From DAOUJI01 sp965197415 (GTDB lineage Bacteria; Chloroflexota; Dehalococcoidia; Lucifugimonadales; JAGWBF01), in assembly GCA_965197415.1 (NCBI GenBank), contig OZ240207.1, forward strand, positions 620,001 through 684,000: DNA of 64,000 nt, written 5' to 3'. The position numbers and the translations under genes were made by a program. Of this stretch, positions 41,949 to 51,214 are shown piece after piece. The notes under the pieces are model-generated. The model ran no database searches and was not told the origin of the DNA. It saw only the letters and a program-made list of their open reading frames with translations. Numbering within the stretch: the stretch's first letter is position 1; each line of letters begins with the position of its first letter.

Positions 41949-43358
41949 TCATCGCCGCCTGGGGAACGCCCTCACCCCAACCCTCTCCCTCAGGGAGAGG
42001 GGGTTGCCTTGACGCCCCATTGATGGAATTTGCGTGGGGTTCGGGGAGGTCGCCAGCTTTCTCAGGTGCAGCAGCCCTTGCTGCCTTCTGGCTCCATTGA
42101 CTATCTGATGGCGGACCCTGCCCCCGGGGTCCTCTACGCACTTCAGCCCTTCGAAAAGGGCGGACCAAGCCTCCCTGGTCAGTTCGTTCTCCTGTAGCTT
42201 GAGAGAATGCTTGTAAAGAGCGAGACTCCGACTTGTCAGGGTGTCGTCCTTGTCGGCCCTTGCCAGGGCGAACAGGAAAGGAAGCACGGCATTGACCAGC
42301 ATATCCCGCGCCCGGCCCTTGCCTATGGGAACTGGCGTCGTAGGGCCTGCAGGCACCACATCGGCGTCGGCGCTCAGGCCCATAAGCGCCTTCTCCAATG
42401 CCCGTAACGCAGCGTCGGCGTTGTCGTGAGAGTGGGCCAATCCGAGCACAGTACGGGTCAAGCTGCAGCCGTCATATTCCGTCCGACCGTCTTGCATGGA
42501 CATCAGCCTTTCCAGTACGAGGCTGAATCCGGCTATGCGTTTGGCCGGATGGTTGGAGGGCCTGACGCCGGACAGAGTCCAAGAGTAGCGTCGGCCCTTA
42601 TCGGCGCCTGGACCGCTTGGCAGTCCCGCTTCCCGCAAGAGGGCTTCTTCCAACCTCTTGCTCCTTTCGGAAGCTGGAGAGGCGCGGGTCGCTTTCAGCA
42701 AGTCCTCGTACGTGACCTGATAGGCCAGCTCGAAAAAAGGATGACGGTTGCGGGAATACCCCAACGCCTCCATCAGGGCGGAGTAGACCACCTGGTCGGG
42801 AGAGTCGGACTCCATGAGGGATCCGAAGAAGAGGCTTTTCGACAGGAACCTGGCGTCGCCTGCCCGGTCCAGAGTCCGCCCTATCTGTACGAGGTTGGAG
42901 GGCCGCCTGTAGCCGTGGGGCCTGAGAATGGGCCACAGGTCTCCTTTAGCTTTGATTCCTTTCCTATTGCGTGGCTTCCCCTCACCTGCCAGCAGCGGCT
43001 CCAGGGACACGGAAGGGGCCTTATGTCCGCTCCGCAGCAGTGCGTGGGGTTCCAGGTCAGCCTCAGGCGTGGCCACCGCGTGAAGCGCCACTCCGTTGTA
43101 TCTTGGGTCACCGCTATGGCCGTGGGCGTTCCAGTCCTTCTGCCTGACGTGCAGCTCCACGTCGCCGCGTATCAGGCCCACGCCCTCCTCTTCCAGCACG
43201 GCGTCCCGAAAGTCCGGTCCTGCCCCGCCGCCCTTCCTGCCGGGATAAATGACCCGGAAACGGCGCCCGTCGGCGGACTTGAACACCACGGACCGGGCCG
43301 CCCGCTCCGCCCACAGCTTGGACAGCAGACTTTCAGGAATTTGCTTGAATTTCGACAC
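41949..43358 (-). CDS. DUF2851 family protein
   Basis: 469 residues from a GTG. The N-terminal block (FRVIYPGRKGGGAGPDFRDA, then RGDVELHVRQKDW, HGHSGDPRYNGVALHAV) is the DUF2851 signature, which suggests a restriction-endonuclease-like fold with Asp and Glu-x-x in PDF/VELH. The function of the family is unknown. The last 25 residues are encoded by a dispersed hairpin repeat (SLRERVGVRAF), so the natural stop codon has apparently been lost and the protein reads through it. Confidence 0.85.
   Translation of the reverse strand: MSKFKQIPESLLSKLWAERAARSVVFKSADGRRFRVIYPGRKGGGAGPDFRDAVLEEEGVGLIRGDVELHVRQKDWNAHGHSGDPRYNGVALHAVATPEADLEPHALLRSGHKAPSVSLEPLLAGEGKPRNRKGIKAKGDLWPILRPHGYRRPSNLVQIGRTLDRAGDARFLSKSLFFGSLMESDSPDQVVYSALMEALGYSRNRHPFFELAYQVTYEDLLKATRASPASERSKRLEEALLREAGLPSGPGADKGRRYSWTLSGVRPSNHPAKRIAGFSLVLERLMSMQDGRTEYDGCSLTRTVLGLAHSHDNADAALRALEKALMGLSADADVVPAGPTTPVPIGKGRARDMLVNAVLPFLFALARADKDDTLTSRSLALYKHSLKLQENELTREAWSALFEGLKCVEDPGGRVRHQIVNGARRQQGLLHLRKLATSPNPTQIPSMGRQGNPLSLRERVGVRAFPRRR
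41981..42001. repeat. Dispersed hairpin repeat within the 3' end of the DUF2851 gene
   Basis: CCCTCTCCCT, one C, AGGGAGAGGG: a perfect inverted repeat with 10-nt arms, preceded by CTCACCCCAAC. This type of element is common in intergenic DNA of Chloroflexota and other bacteria. Here it lies inside the last codons of a gene. Confidence 0.65.
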
Positions 43359-43497
43359 CGCTCACCGAAACCCCGCCCAATACATTCGCCGCATACCGTT
43401 CCAGTGTGACACAGCGCCGGGTTTAAGCGACAGGGCCGAGTGTCGGGGCCGCTCCCTACACACTGAAATGACAAACTGTTGGGATTGGCGGGAACTT

Positions 43498-43527
43498 TTG
43501 ACCGCAGGAAACCGTCATTGTTATCAT
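43498..43527 (+). promoter_or_regulatory. Promoter of the DUF4349/PKD lipoprotein gene
   Basis: TTGACC (43498-43503), an 18-nt spacer and TATCAT (43522-43527), 32 nt before the ATG at 43560. GGGGAGG lies about 12 nt before the start codon. Confidence 0.55.
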
Positions 43528-43559
43528 AGCCAGACTTGTTGGGGAGGCATTCCCTCGAT

Positions 43560-45149
43560 ATGAGACCAATCTTATGGGTGGTTTTGGTGTTCGCGGCTCT
43601 GCTCGTGGGAGCGGTTATGGCTTGCGGAGGAGTTGACGAGTCATCCCGAGAGCTGGGCGACGATACCCGCACAGTACGTATACCTAGCTCCACGCCTACC
43701 CCGGCTCCGGCGCCGACGGCGGCTCCAGGGCTCCCAAACGATCAGGAAGGGGCTTTCGTAGTCACCGCTCCCAAAGCTCAGCCGGCGCCTCTGCCCCAAA
43801 CCCGCATTATCGTGCATACCGCCCGTATATCCATGGTCGTGGACGACGTGGCCCGTACGGTGTCCGAAATCGGAGACGTCGCCGCTGATCTGGGCGGCTG
43901 GGTGGTCAACTCCGACTGGACCTCCCGCCACAGCGGGGCCATCGCCATTCGTGTTCCGGCCCAGTCGTTGAGCGTGGCTCTGGGCCTGCTGGAAGACTTG
44001 TCTATAGAGGTCCTGTCTCAGGAACTGACCAGTCAGGACGTCACTGACGAGTACGTAGACAGCCAATCGCGGCTGGCCAGCCTGCGCGCCACCGAAAAAC
44101 GCCTGCTGTCATTTCTCGAGCAAGCAGACACCGTAAAGGACGCCTTGCTGGTGCAGGAAGAGTTGGCGAAATTGCAGCTTGGGATTGAGGAACTGCAGGG
44201 CCGGCTCAACTACTTGCAGGAAACGGCCGCCTACTCCCTGGTCGAAGCGAGCCTGCAAGTGTCCTCCGTGACCATTGCCGTCGACGCAGGGCCTGACGCC
44301 TCGGTCCGTGTGGGGGAGCCGGCGCGATTTCGGGCGTCGTTCACGCCGCCGCCGGGGGTAGAAGACTACTCCTTCGTCTGGGACTTCGGCGACGGAACGT
44401 CGGCGTCGGGCGCCGGAAGCGCCCCGAGACCGAATGGGGAGCGGGTCACAGCCACAGTGAACCACGTCTACGACGACGACCGCGACTCCCCTTACATCGT
44501 CAAGATAGACCTATCCGGCGTAGGAGCGGACGGAAGAGCCGAGGGGTTCGATTCTCTGGAGGTGTCGGTGAGCCGCGTCCCGACCATAGAGGTGTTCGCC
44601 GGAGATTACCGAACTGTGGAGGAAGGCGACGACCTGGACTACAACGCGTCTTTCACCCGCCCCAAAGAATTGTGGGACTACCAATACCGGTGGGACTTCG
44701 GCGACGGCTCTCCTACAATCACTGGCGTCCCCGAGGAACGGGAGACGCGGGTGACGGCGCCCCACAGCTTTGCAGACTACAGGCCCACACCCTACACGGT
44801 GTCAGTGACTGTCAGCGCAATGAGCGAAGCCGGGCGGGTATCGGGCTCGTCTTCCTTCAGCGTGCGGGTCACTGAAACGGAGGGCTTCACCGTAGGTGGG
44901 TGGAACATCGGCGGCACCGCGAAATCAGCCATCAGAGCTCTGACCGCGGTAGCCAAGGTTGCCCTGATAGCGCTCACGTGGCTGGCCATCTTCAGTCCGG
45001 TGATCATCATAGTGGCAGGAATCGCATATTTGGCCAACCGTTTCGGCAGCCGCTTGACCACACGAACGCCCCGCAGGCGGCCTAGACCCCCTTTCCCTCC
45101 GCCTCCGGAACAGCCGGAACCGCAACCTGGGGCCGACGTTAGAGAGTAA
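43560..45149 (+). CDS. DUF4349 and PKD-domain lipoprotein
   Basis: 529 residues from the ATG at 43560. Signal peptide with lipobox (VGAVMACGG), a Pro-rich linker (STPTPAPAPTAAPG), then a DUF4349 domain (about 85-240: ARISMVVDDVARTVSEIGDVA, IRVPAQSLSVALGLL, and a coiled coil EELAKLQLGIEEL). Two PKD-like domains follow (YSFVWDFGDGTSASG; YQYRWDFGDGSPTI), then a transmembrane segment (ALIALTWLAIFSPVIIIVAGIAYL) and a basic Pro-rich tail. It is anchored at both ends, an unusual topology, and likely sits on the cell surface. Confidence 0.82.
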   Translation: MRPILWVVLVFAALLVGAVMACGGVDESSRELGDDTRTVRIPSSTPTPAPAPTAAPGLPNDQEGAFVVTAPKAQPAPLPQTRIIVHTARISMVVDDVARTVSEIGDVAADLGGWVVNSDWTSRHSGAIAIRVPAQSLSVALGLLEDLSIEVLSQELTSQDVTDEYVDSQSRLASLRATEKRLLSFLEQADTVKDALLVQEELAKLQLGIEELQGRLNYLQETAAYSLVEASLQVSSVTIAVDAGPDASVRVGEPARFRASFTPPPGVEDYSFVWDFGDGTSASGAGSAPRPNGERVTATVNHVYDDDRDSPYIVKIDLSGVGADGRAEGFDSLEVSVSRVPTIEVFAGDYRTVEEGDDLDYNASFTRPKELWDYQYRWDFGDGSPTITGVPEERETRVTAPHSFADYRPTPYTVSVTVSAMSEAGRVSGSSSFSVRVTETEGFTVGGWNIGGTAKSAIRALTAVAKVALIALTWLAIFSPVIIIVAGIAYLANRFGSRLTTRTPRRRPRPPFPPPPEQPEPQPGADVRE

Positions 45150-45206
45150 CCTTACACGCTACGGTCCAAGCAACCGCTGCGCCTCGGTCCGTGACGCCTA
45201 CGTTTC

Positions 45207-45235
45207 TTGACAGCCTTATGAGGGCCAAGTATGCT
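45207..45235 (+). promoter_or_regulatory. Promoter of the AtuA-like operon
   Basis: TTGACA (45207-45212), a 17-nt spacer and TATGCT (45230-45235), 69 nt before the ATG at 45304. It is close to the sigma-70 consensus. AGGAGA lies 11 nt before the start codon. Confidence 0.65.
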
Positions 45236-45303
45236 CCAAGGCAAACCCCGCCTAGTTCCGCGTCCGGCGGACGCCGCAATTAGGCTGTTCAGGAGAACCT
45301 CCA

Positions 45304-46674
45304 ATGGATGAGATACGAGCCCTTTCCGCCACAGGGATGTTGGGGTCAGGCTACCTGGAAGAGTCCCTTAAGAAGGCTATGGAGTGGGATCCCCACTTCA
45401 TCGCAGCCGACGCCGGCTCCACCGACGGAGGTCCGGACGCCCTTGCCACGGGAAAATGCCACTTCTCCCGCCCCGCCGTAAAGCGGGACATCCGTCTGAT
45501 GCTCCAGGCCGGACGGAAGGCCAGTGTCCCGGTGATCATAGGCTCAGCCGGGTCGGCGGGCGGAGACTTGAACGTCCAGTGGACGGTGGACATCGTAAAG
45601 GAGATCGCCCGGGAAGAGGACCTCCACTTCAACATGGCGGTCATTCACGCGGAGCAGGACAGGGAATACCTGAAGTCCAAGATGAAAGAGGGCAAGATAA
45701 CTCCTCTGAACCCAGCCCCCCATCTGGACGACGAGGTCATAAACCGGAGCATCCATATCGTGGGTATGATGGGGGCCGAACCCATCGCCAAGGCCCTGGA
45801 CGACGGGGCCGACGTCATAGTCGGCGGTAGAGCCAGCGACACCACTCTTTTCGCAGCCATGCCTCTGGCCCGTGGGTTCCCGGAAGGGCCGGTTTGGCAC
45901 GCCGCAAAGATTCTGGAGTGCGGCGCCGCTTCCGTGGCCCTCAGAAAGTCGCCCGATTGCATGTTCGCCACCATACGAAAAGACCACTTCATCGTGGAGC
46001 CTCCCGCCGACGAACTCTGGTGCACGCCTCAGAGCGTCGCATCCCACACTCTGTACGAGAACGCCGATCCGTACCACCTGTACGAATCGTCGGGGATGCT
46101 CGACACGACCGACGCGGTGTATGAAGCGGTGTCGGACCGAGCCGTCAAGGTCACCAATAGCCAATGGGTCCCGGCGGAACGGTATACGGTGAAGCTGGAA
46201 GGGGTTGAGCTGGCCGGATACCAGAGCATCGTCATAGGGGCCATTCGAGACCCCATTATCATCCGCCAGATAGACGACTGGCTCAGTCGGATGAAGGAGC
46301 GGTTGGCTCTGCGCATCCGGGATGCGTTCGGCGGCCTGGAGATGGACAAGGACTACTCTGTCTTCTTCCGAGTCTACGGGCGAAACGGCGCAATGGGAGC
46401 CCTTGAGCCGGTGACGACTCCGGCTCACGAGATATGTCTCATCATAGAGGTGACCGCTCCCGACCAGGAACTGGCCGGACAGCTGGCCGACAGCGCCCAT
46501 CACCTGGCCCTCCACTTCCCCGTTCCCGAGTGGCACGGGCTGATCAGCGCCCTGGCCTTCCCTTACAGCCCGTCGGTGCTGCACCGGGGCGCCACCCACA
46601 GGTTTAACATGAACCACGTAGTCGAACCCGCCGACCCCTACGAGATGTTCCCCACCACGGTGGCGGCGGTATAG
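45304..46674 (+). CDS. AtuA-like protein (DUF1446)
   Basis: 456 residues. The family-typical motifs are present: ADAGSTDGGPDALATGK (residues 35-51), GSAGSAGGDLNVQW, IVGGRASDTTLFAA and RNGAMGALEP. The family is named after AtuA of acyclic terpene (citronellol) degradation; its precise reaction is unknown. The following DUF4387 gene encodes what in other species is the C-terminal part of the same protein. With the adjacent SDR gene this suggests degradation of a small organic acid or isoprenoid. The start has AGGAGA upstream. Confidence 0.85.
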   Translation: MDEIRALSATGMLGSGYLEESLKKAMEWDPHFIAADAGSTDGGPDALATGKCHFSRPAVKRDIRLMLQAGRKASVPVIIGSAGSAGGDLNVQWTVDIVKEIAREEDLHFNMAVIHAEQDREYLKSKMKEGKITPLNPAPHLDDEVINRSIHIVGMMGAEPIAKALDDGADVIVGGRASDTTLFAAMPLARGFPEGPVWHAAKILECGAASVALRKSPDCMFATIRKDHFIVEPPADELWCTPQSVASHTLYENADPYHLYESSGMLDTTDAVYEAVSDRAVKVTNSQWVPAERYTVKLEGVELAGYQSIVIGAIRDPIIIRQIDDWLSRMKERLALRIRDAFGGLEMDKDYSVFFRVYGRNGAMGALEPVTTPAHEICLIIEVTAPDQELAGQLADSAHHLALHFPVPEWHGLISALAFPYSPSVLHRGATHRFNMNHVVEPADPYEMFPTTVAAV

Positions 46675-46683
46675 AGGCGAAAC

Positions 46684-47022
46684 ATGGCTAAGCTATGGGA
46701 AGTCACCAAACTGGTGCGCAGCAAGAACGCAGGACCTTTTGTATTGACCTTCGACATTATGTTCGACGATCCGGACGTGTACGAGAAGGTGCGCGACTCC
46801 GGGGCGCTGAACAAGAAGCTGGTGGCGGAGATGTACAAGCAGAACGAGGAGGATGTGCTCTTCTTTAACTGCGACAATGCCTTGGCCATAAAGTTCTCCA
46901 TTCCCAGGCCCGTATATTCCGGCGACCTTGAAGACGGCGACTGCTACGGCGGACAGCAATACGCTCCTCTGCTGGATATCGAAGTGCCCGTGCCATCAAC
47001 GCAGCAGGCCGCGAATGGCTGA
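46684..47022 (+). CDS. DUF4387 protein, partner of the AtuA-like protein
   Basis: 112 residues, 9 bp after the AtuA-like gene. MAKLWEVTKLVRSKNAGPF followed by TFDIMFDD and CDNALAIKFSIPRP is the DUF4387 pattern, found either fused to or encoded next to DUF1446 proteins. It probably forms a complex with the preceding protein. It overlaps the SDR gene by 8 bp. Confidence 0.85.
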   Translation: MAKLWEVTKLVRSKNAGPFVLTFDIMFDDPDVYEKVRDSGALNKKLVAEMYKQNEEDVLFFNCDNALAIKFSIPRPVYSGDLEDGDCYGGQQYAPLLDIEVPVPSTQQAANG

Positions 47023-47830
47023 TAGGCAGGGCCGGCTGGAAGGCAAGGTCGCCATAGTCACCGGAGCCGGGTCCAGCGGCCCCGGAATCGGAAACGGCAA
47101 GGCCACATCAATCACCTTCGCCAGGGAGGGCGCCAAGGTGCTCCTGGTGGACGCCTACCCGGAACGCGCCGAGGAAACCTTAGCCATGATACGGGAAGAG
47201 GGTGGAGAGGCGTCGGCATTTACGGGCGACGTAACCAGCGCCGACGATTGCCAAGCCCTGGTCAACGAGGCGGTCACCCGTTACGGTAGGCTGGACATCC
47301 TGGACAACAACGTGGGCATCTCCGTGCGGGGCAGCGTCGTGGAGGCCGACGAAGAGCAGTGGCAGCGCATCTTCGCGGTGAACGTCATGAGTATTGTCCT
47401 CTGTAGCAAGTTCGCCATTCCTGAGATGGTCAAGACGGGCGGAGGCTCCATCATCAACATCTCCTCCATCGCCGGAGTCCGCGCCCACAGCAGCACCCCC
47501 TACACCACCACCAAAGCAGCCGTAATCGGTCTCACCACGTCCATGGCCGCCGACCACGGTGCGGACAACGTGCGGGTCAACTGCATCGCTCCCGGTTTGG
47601 CCTACACGCCCATGGCCGCCGGACGAATGACCGATGAGCTCCGGGTGCATCGGAAGAACTCCGCCCCTCTGGGTACGGAGGGCACCGCTTGGGACGTGGC
47701 CAACGCGGCCCTCTATCTGGCCAGTGACGAGTCCCGCTGGGTCACCGGCGTGGTCCTTCCTGTGGACGCAGGGCTGCTCACCGTCACGCCCGTCACCTAC
47801 ACCACTCTGGAATCTCAATCCCGCTTCTAG
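47015..47830 (+). CDS. Short-chain dehydrogenase/reductase
   Basis: 271 residues from the ATG at 47015 inside the end of the DUF4387 gene. Classical SDR motifs: TGAGSSGPGIG for the cofactor, NNVG (instead of NNAG), the catalytic Ser in IINISSIAG and YTTTK with Tyr and Lys. The nucleotide-binding loop with LLVDAYPERAE suggests NAD preference. It probably oxidises an alcohol intermediate of the AtuA pathway. Confidence 0.85.
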   Translation: MADRQGRLEGKVAIVTGAGSSGPGIGNGKATSITFAREGAKVLLVDAYPERAEETLAMIREEGGEASAFTGDVTSADDCQALVNEAVTRYGRLDILDNNVGISVRGSVVEADEEQWQRIFAVNVMSIVLCSKFAIPEMVKTGGGSIINISSIAGVRAHSSTPYTTTKAAVIGLTTSMAADHGADNVRVNCIAPGLAYTPMAAGRMTDELRVHRKNSAPLGTEGTAWDVANAALYLASDESRWVTGVVLPVDAGLLTVTPVTYTTLESQSRF

Positions 47831-47887
47831 TCCCCTCGCGCCTTGTTGTTAGCCGGGGCTTGGTCTGATACCCTGCCTTCAGAAGCT

Positions 47888-48664
47888 ATGGAGACGGCAT
47901 CCAACTCATCCACGCCCAAGGTGTCCCTGTTGGTAACGTGCCTGGTGGACCAGCTTTTCCCGGAAGTTGGTGTGAGCGTGGTCAACCTGCTCAGGCGTCT
48001 GGGGGTGGACGTGGACTTTCCGCCGGACCAGACCTGCTGTGGGCAGCCTCTGTACAACGCAGGTTTCAAGTCCGACGCTAAGCAGCTGGCAGCCCGCACG
48101 ATTGAGGTCTTCGGAAAGCGGCCTAACAAAGAAAACCAGCCTTACGTAGTGGCGCCTTCAGGCTCATGTGCCTCCCTTCTCCGCGTCGTATATCCTGAGA
48201 TGTTCCAGGACGACCCGGAACTCCATGCCGCTGCGGTTGAGTTGGCTGGCAGGACGTATGAGCTGTCCGAATTCATTGTAGAAGTACTAGAAATCACCGA
48301 CGTCGGAGCCAAGGTCCCTGGCGCCCGCATCGCCTACCACCCCTCTTGCCACCTTCTGAGAGAGTTGGGCGTCCGCGACGCCCCAAGGGCCCTCATCAGC
48401 GCAGTGGAAGGCGCCGGTGAAGCAGAGCTCCGGCAGGCGGAAAACTGCTGTGGGTTCGGAGGGACCTTTTCCATCAAGCACTCGCAAATATCGACGGCTA
48501 TGCTGAACGACAAGCTGGACGACATCGCCGCCTCGGGTGCGGACACCGTCACCGCTTGCGACATGAGTTGCCTGATGCACATAGGCGGCGGCCTGAGCCG
48601 CCGGGGAATGGATGTTAAAGCCGTGCACATCGCTCAACTGCTGGACACCTGTGGACTGACATGA
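47888..48664 (+). CDS. lutA: LutA-like Fe-S protein of lactate utilisation
   Basis: 258 residues from the ATG at 47888. Two CCG-type cysteine motifs are present: DQTCCGQPLYNAGF and ENCCGFGGTFS, with further cysteines in SGSCASLLR, YHPSCHLLRELG and CDMSCLMHIGG, as in LutA/GlcF-type subunits. LutABC oxidises L-lactate to pyruvate. It is followed by lutB and lutC in the canonical order. Confidence 0.9.
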   Translation: METASNSSTPKVSLLVTCLVDQLFPEVGVSVVNLLRRLGVDVDFPPDQTCCGQPLYNAGFKSDAKQLAARTIEVFGKRPNKENQPYVVAPSGSCASLLRVVYPEMFQDDPELHAAAVELAGRTYELSEFIVEVLEITDVGAKVPGARIAYHPSCHLLRELGVRDAPRALISAVEGAGEAELRQAENCCGFGGTFSIKHSQISTAMLNDKLDDIAASGADTVTACDMSCLMHIGGGLSRRGMDVKAVHIAQLLDTCGLT

Positions 48665-48724
48665 AAAAACCCGGAACCCATCAGCGATTTGACCCTTTGA
48701 GGGCGCGCCCCAGGAGTCGGCGTC

Positions 48725-50194
48725 TTGGTTGAGTTGAAACCCCGCCCGTTCGGCGAGGCGTCCGCCCACGCCCTGGGAGATCCCCAACTCCAGGAGTCCC
48801 TCCGCAAGGTCGGGGGTGGTTTCGACGCCGCCAGGCTTGAAGCAATCGACGAATTGGGGCCAGAGCGGTGGGAAGAGTTGCGGCTTCGGGCACGCGAGAT
48901 AAAGCAGAACGCAATCGAGAACCTCGACTACTGGCTGGAGATGGTCTACGACCGGGTGACGGCCAACGGGGGCCATGTCCACTTCGCAGTAGACGATAAA
49001 GAGGCCAACGACATTGTAACCAGTCTGGCCCGTTCCAAGGGCGTCAAGCTGGCGACCAAGAGCAAGTCCATGGTCTCCGAGGAGACCGGACTGAACGGAG
49101 CCTTGGAACAGGCCGGTGTGGAGGTCGTGGAGACGGACCTAGGCGAATACATCATTCAGCTTGCCGAGGAGACTCCTTTCCACATCATCGCCCCTGCAAT
49201 GCACAAGACCCGACGCCAAGTAAGCTCACTCTTCGAAGAGAACGGTGTAGCATCGGGGTTGACGGATATAGGGGACATGGCCAAGGCCGCCCGAGAAGCC
49301 CTGCGCGGCAAGCTGCTCTCCGCTGACATGGGCATCACCGGCGCCAACTTTTTAGTGGCTGAGACAGGGACCGTCGTCATCGTGACAAACGAGGGCAACG
49401 GACGCTTCTGCACCTCGGCGCCCCGAATACACGTAGCTCTGACCGGCATGGAGAAGGTGGTCCCCTCTTTGGAAGACCTGCCTGTGTTCCTACGACTGCT
49501 GCCTAGAGCCGCCACCGGCCAGCGGCTCACCAGCTACGTGAGCATGATTTCGGGTCCTCGCAGAAGCTCCGACGAGGACGGGCCTGAGGAGTTCCATCTC
49601 GTCATCGTAGACAACGGGCGCTCCCGCCTGTTGGCGGACCCAGATCTGAGGGAGTCGCTGTATTGCATACGCTGCGGGGCATGCCTGAACATTTGTCCCG
49701 TATACCGGAAAGTGGGAGGACACTCCTACGGATGGGTGTACCCCGGCCCCATTGGAGCAGTGATTTCTCCCGTCCTGACAGAATCCAAGTCCAGCATGGA
49801 CCTTCCCTTCGCATCGAGTCTGTGTGGCGCCTGTCGGGAAGCATGCCCCGTCAAGATCAACCTGCCCAGGATGCTGCTTCACCTCCGGGCCAAGGCGTCT
49901 ACGCCGGGTCCTCAGCGCCGCGCATCCCTGTGGGAGCGTCTCACAGCCAGAGGGTTTACACAAATCATGAAGCGCCCGCGACTGTATTCATTGGCGGGCC
50001 CATTGGTACGCTTGCTCCAGGCGCCCTTTTCCAGGGGCGGCAGGATAAGGAGTGTCCCAGTGGCGCCTCTGTCCAAGTGGACCAAGTCCAGGGACCTGCC
50101 CGCGTTCAAGCCAAGGTCTTTCCGGGATATATGGAAGCGGTCCCTCGCTCGGACGCATGCGCCGACCGACGCCAAGGGAGGGCCCGTTGGATAA
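48725..50194 (+). CDS. lutB: LutB-like iron-sulfur oxidoreductase subunit
   Basis: 489 residues from a TTG with AGGAG 8 nt upstream. The N-terminal LutC/YkgG-like half includes GITGANFLVAETGTVVIVTNEGN. Two 4Fe-4S clusters are provided by CIRCGACLNICPVY and CGACREACPVKI. The C-terminal tail is basic. It is the electron-transfer subunit of lactate oxidation. It overlaps lutC by 8 bp. Confidence 0.92.
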   Translation: MVELKPRPFGEASAHALGDPQLQESLRKVGGGFDAARLEAIDELGPERWEELRLRAREIKQNAIENLDYWLEMVYDRVTANGGHVHFAVDDKEANDIVTSLARSKGVKLATKSKSMVSEETGLNGALEQAGVEVVETDLGEYIIQLAEETPFHIIAPAMHKTRRQVSSLFEENGVASGLTDIGDMAKAAREALRGKLLSADMGITGANFLVAETGTVVIVTNEGNGRFCTSAPRIHVALTGMEKVVPSLEDLPVFLRLLPRAATGQRLTSYVSMISGPRRSSDEDGPEEFHLVIVDNGRSRLLADPDLRESLYCIRCGACLNICPVYRKVGGHSYGWVYPGPIGAVISPVLTESKSSMDLPFASSLCGACREACPVKINLPRMLLHLRAKASTPGPQRRASLWERLTARGFTQIMKRPRLYSLAGPLVRLLQAPFSRGGRIRSVPVAPLSKWTKSRDLPAFKPRSFRDIWKRSLARTHAPTDAKGGPVG

Positions 50195-50885
50195 GGAGAG
50201 GTTTCTGGCCAGGGTGCGGGAGGCGTTAGGGCCGTCGCAAGATCGTCCATCCAGCTCCAGTCCCGTTCCGCCGATGCCCGACAACGGCTCTGAGACCTCT
50301 CCGGCTCAGGCAGTTGACCTTCTGGCGTCCACGGCCGCCGCTCGCGGTTGGAACGTGCATCGCAGCGCAAACCCTGATGACACAGTGTCGTATGTCACTC
50401 AACTGGCCCTGTCCATTGACGCCAATCTTGTCCTCAGGTCAGATGAGGAAGTGTTCTCCAGCCTCAACCTGGACACACAGCTTGGAGAGGCGGGCATAAT
50501 GACCGGCCTGGCTACCCGGCACAACGAATTGGACGAGGAAGCTCTGAGACGAGCACTCTCCCAGGCGGACATGTGCATCACTGGGTCAGACTATGCCATA
50601 GCAGAAACCGGATCGGTTGTAGCGCAGCCCAGGACGGGACTGAGCCGCCTCGTCTCCTTGACTCCCCAGGTTCACGTAGCCCTGGTGAGTCCGGCCGACG
50701 TCGTACCGGACCTGGACAGCTTCTTCCGGATTCAGAAGGACCTGCATCAGCAAGGGCGTTGGCCCCCTTACACCAACCTTATCACCGGGCCGAGCCGAAC
50801 CGCCGACATAGAACAGACACTGGTAATCGGCGTGCATGGCCCCAAAGAGGTCCACATGGTTATACTGGAGTGGTTATGGCCGTAA
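50187..50885 (+). CDS. lutC: LutC-like subunit
   Basis: 232 residues starting with a TTG at 50187 (LDKERFLARVREALG), in the end of lutB and preceded by GGGAGGG. It has the LUD-domain motif SDYAIAETGSVV and the closing block LITGPSRTADIEQTLVIGVHGP and K. It completes the lactate utilisation complex. It ends 10 bp inside the following MNT gene. Confidence 0.9.
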   Translation: MDKERFLARVREALGPSQDRPSSSSPVPPMPDNGSETSPAQAVDLLASTAAARGWNVHRSANPDDTVSYVTQLALSIDANLVLRSDEEVFSSLNLDTQLGEAGIMTGLATRHNELDEEALRRALSQADMCITGSDYAIAETGSVVAQPRTGLSRLVSLTPQVHVALVSPADVVPDLDSFFRIQKDLHQQGRWPPYTNLITGPSRTADIEQTLVIGVHGPKEVHMVILEWLWP

Positions 50886-51214
50886 GAGTTGGATTCGCTA
50901 AGTTCCGCCAGCAGACTATGGAAAAGGAATTGGTGCGCATACTGGAAGTCCTGCCCCAACTGGGGGTGGAGAAGGTCATCTTGTTCGGGGACCTGGCCGA
51001 AGACAAGGTGGGGCCCGAAAGCACACTGGAACTCATCATGGTCCAGGACATCCCCGGCTCTTTCAACCGACGCATGGACTATTTCATTAGCCACCTGCAT
51101 CCTGAGGTGGCCACAAACTACTGGGTCTACACGCCCGAGGAGTTCTATACCTTACAGGATACCAACTCGTTCCTAGCCCAGGCCGTGAAGAAGGGAAGAG
51201 TCCTCTATGAGTAG
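50876..51214 (+). CDS. MNT-like nucleotidyltransferase with degenerate active site
   Basis: 112 residues from the ATG at 50876. The core VEKVILFGDLAEDKVGPEST and then LELIMVQD matches minimal nucleotidyltransferases of HEPN-MNT pairs, but the motif GSxAxG reads GDLAED and the catalytic Asp-x-Asp is replaced by TLEL. The enzyme is therefore probably inactive. It overlaps the HEPN gene by 8 bp. It may act only as a binding partner. Confidence 0.7.
   Translation: MAVRVGFAKFRQQTMEKELVRILEVLPQLGVEKVILFGDLAEDKVGPESTLELIMVQDIPGSFNRRMDYFISHLHPEVATNYWVYTPEEFYTLQDTNSFLAQAVKKGRVLYE

Noticed and set aside
42426..43409. 327-codon open frame on the plus strand
   Set aside because: Antisense to the DUF2851 gene, whose family motifs are clear; the plus-strand product has none.
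45544..46617. 357-codon open frame on the minus strand
   Set aside because: Antisense to the AtuA-like gene with its conserved motifs; composition is typical of a shadow frame.
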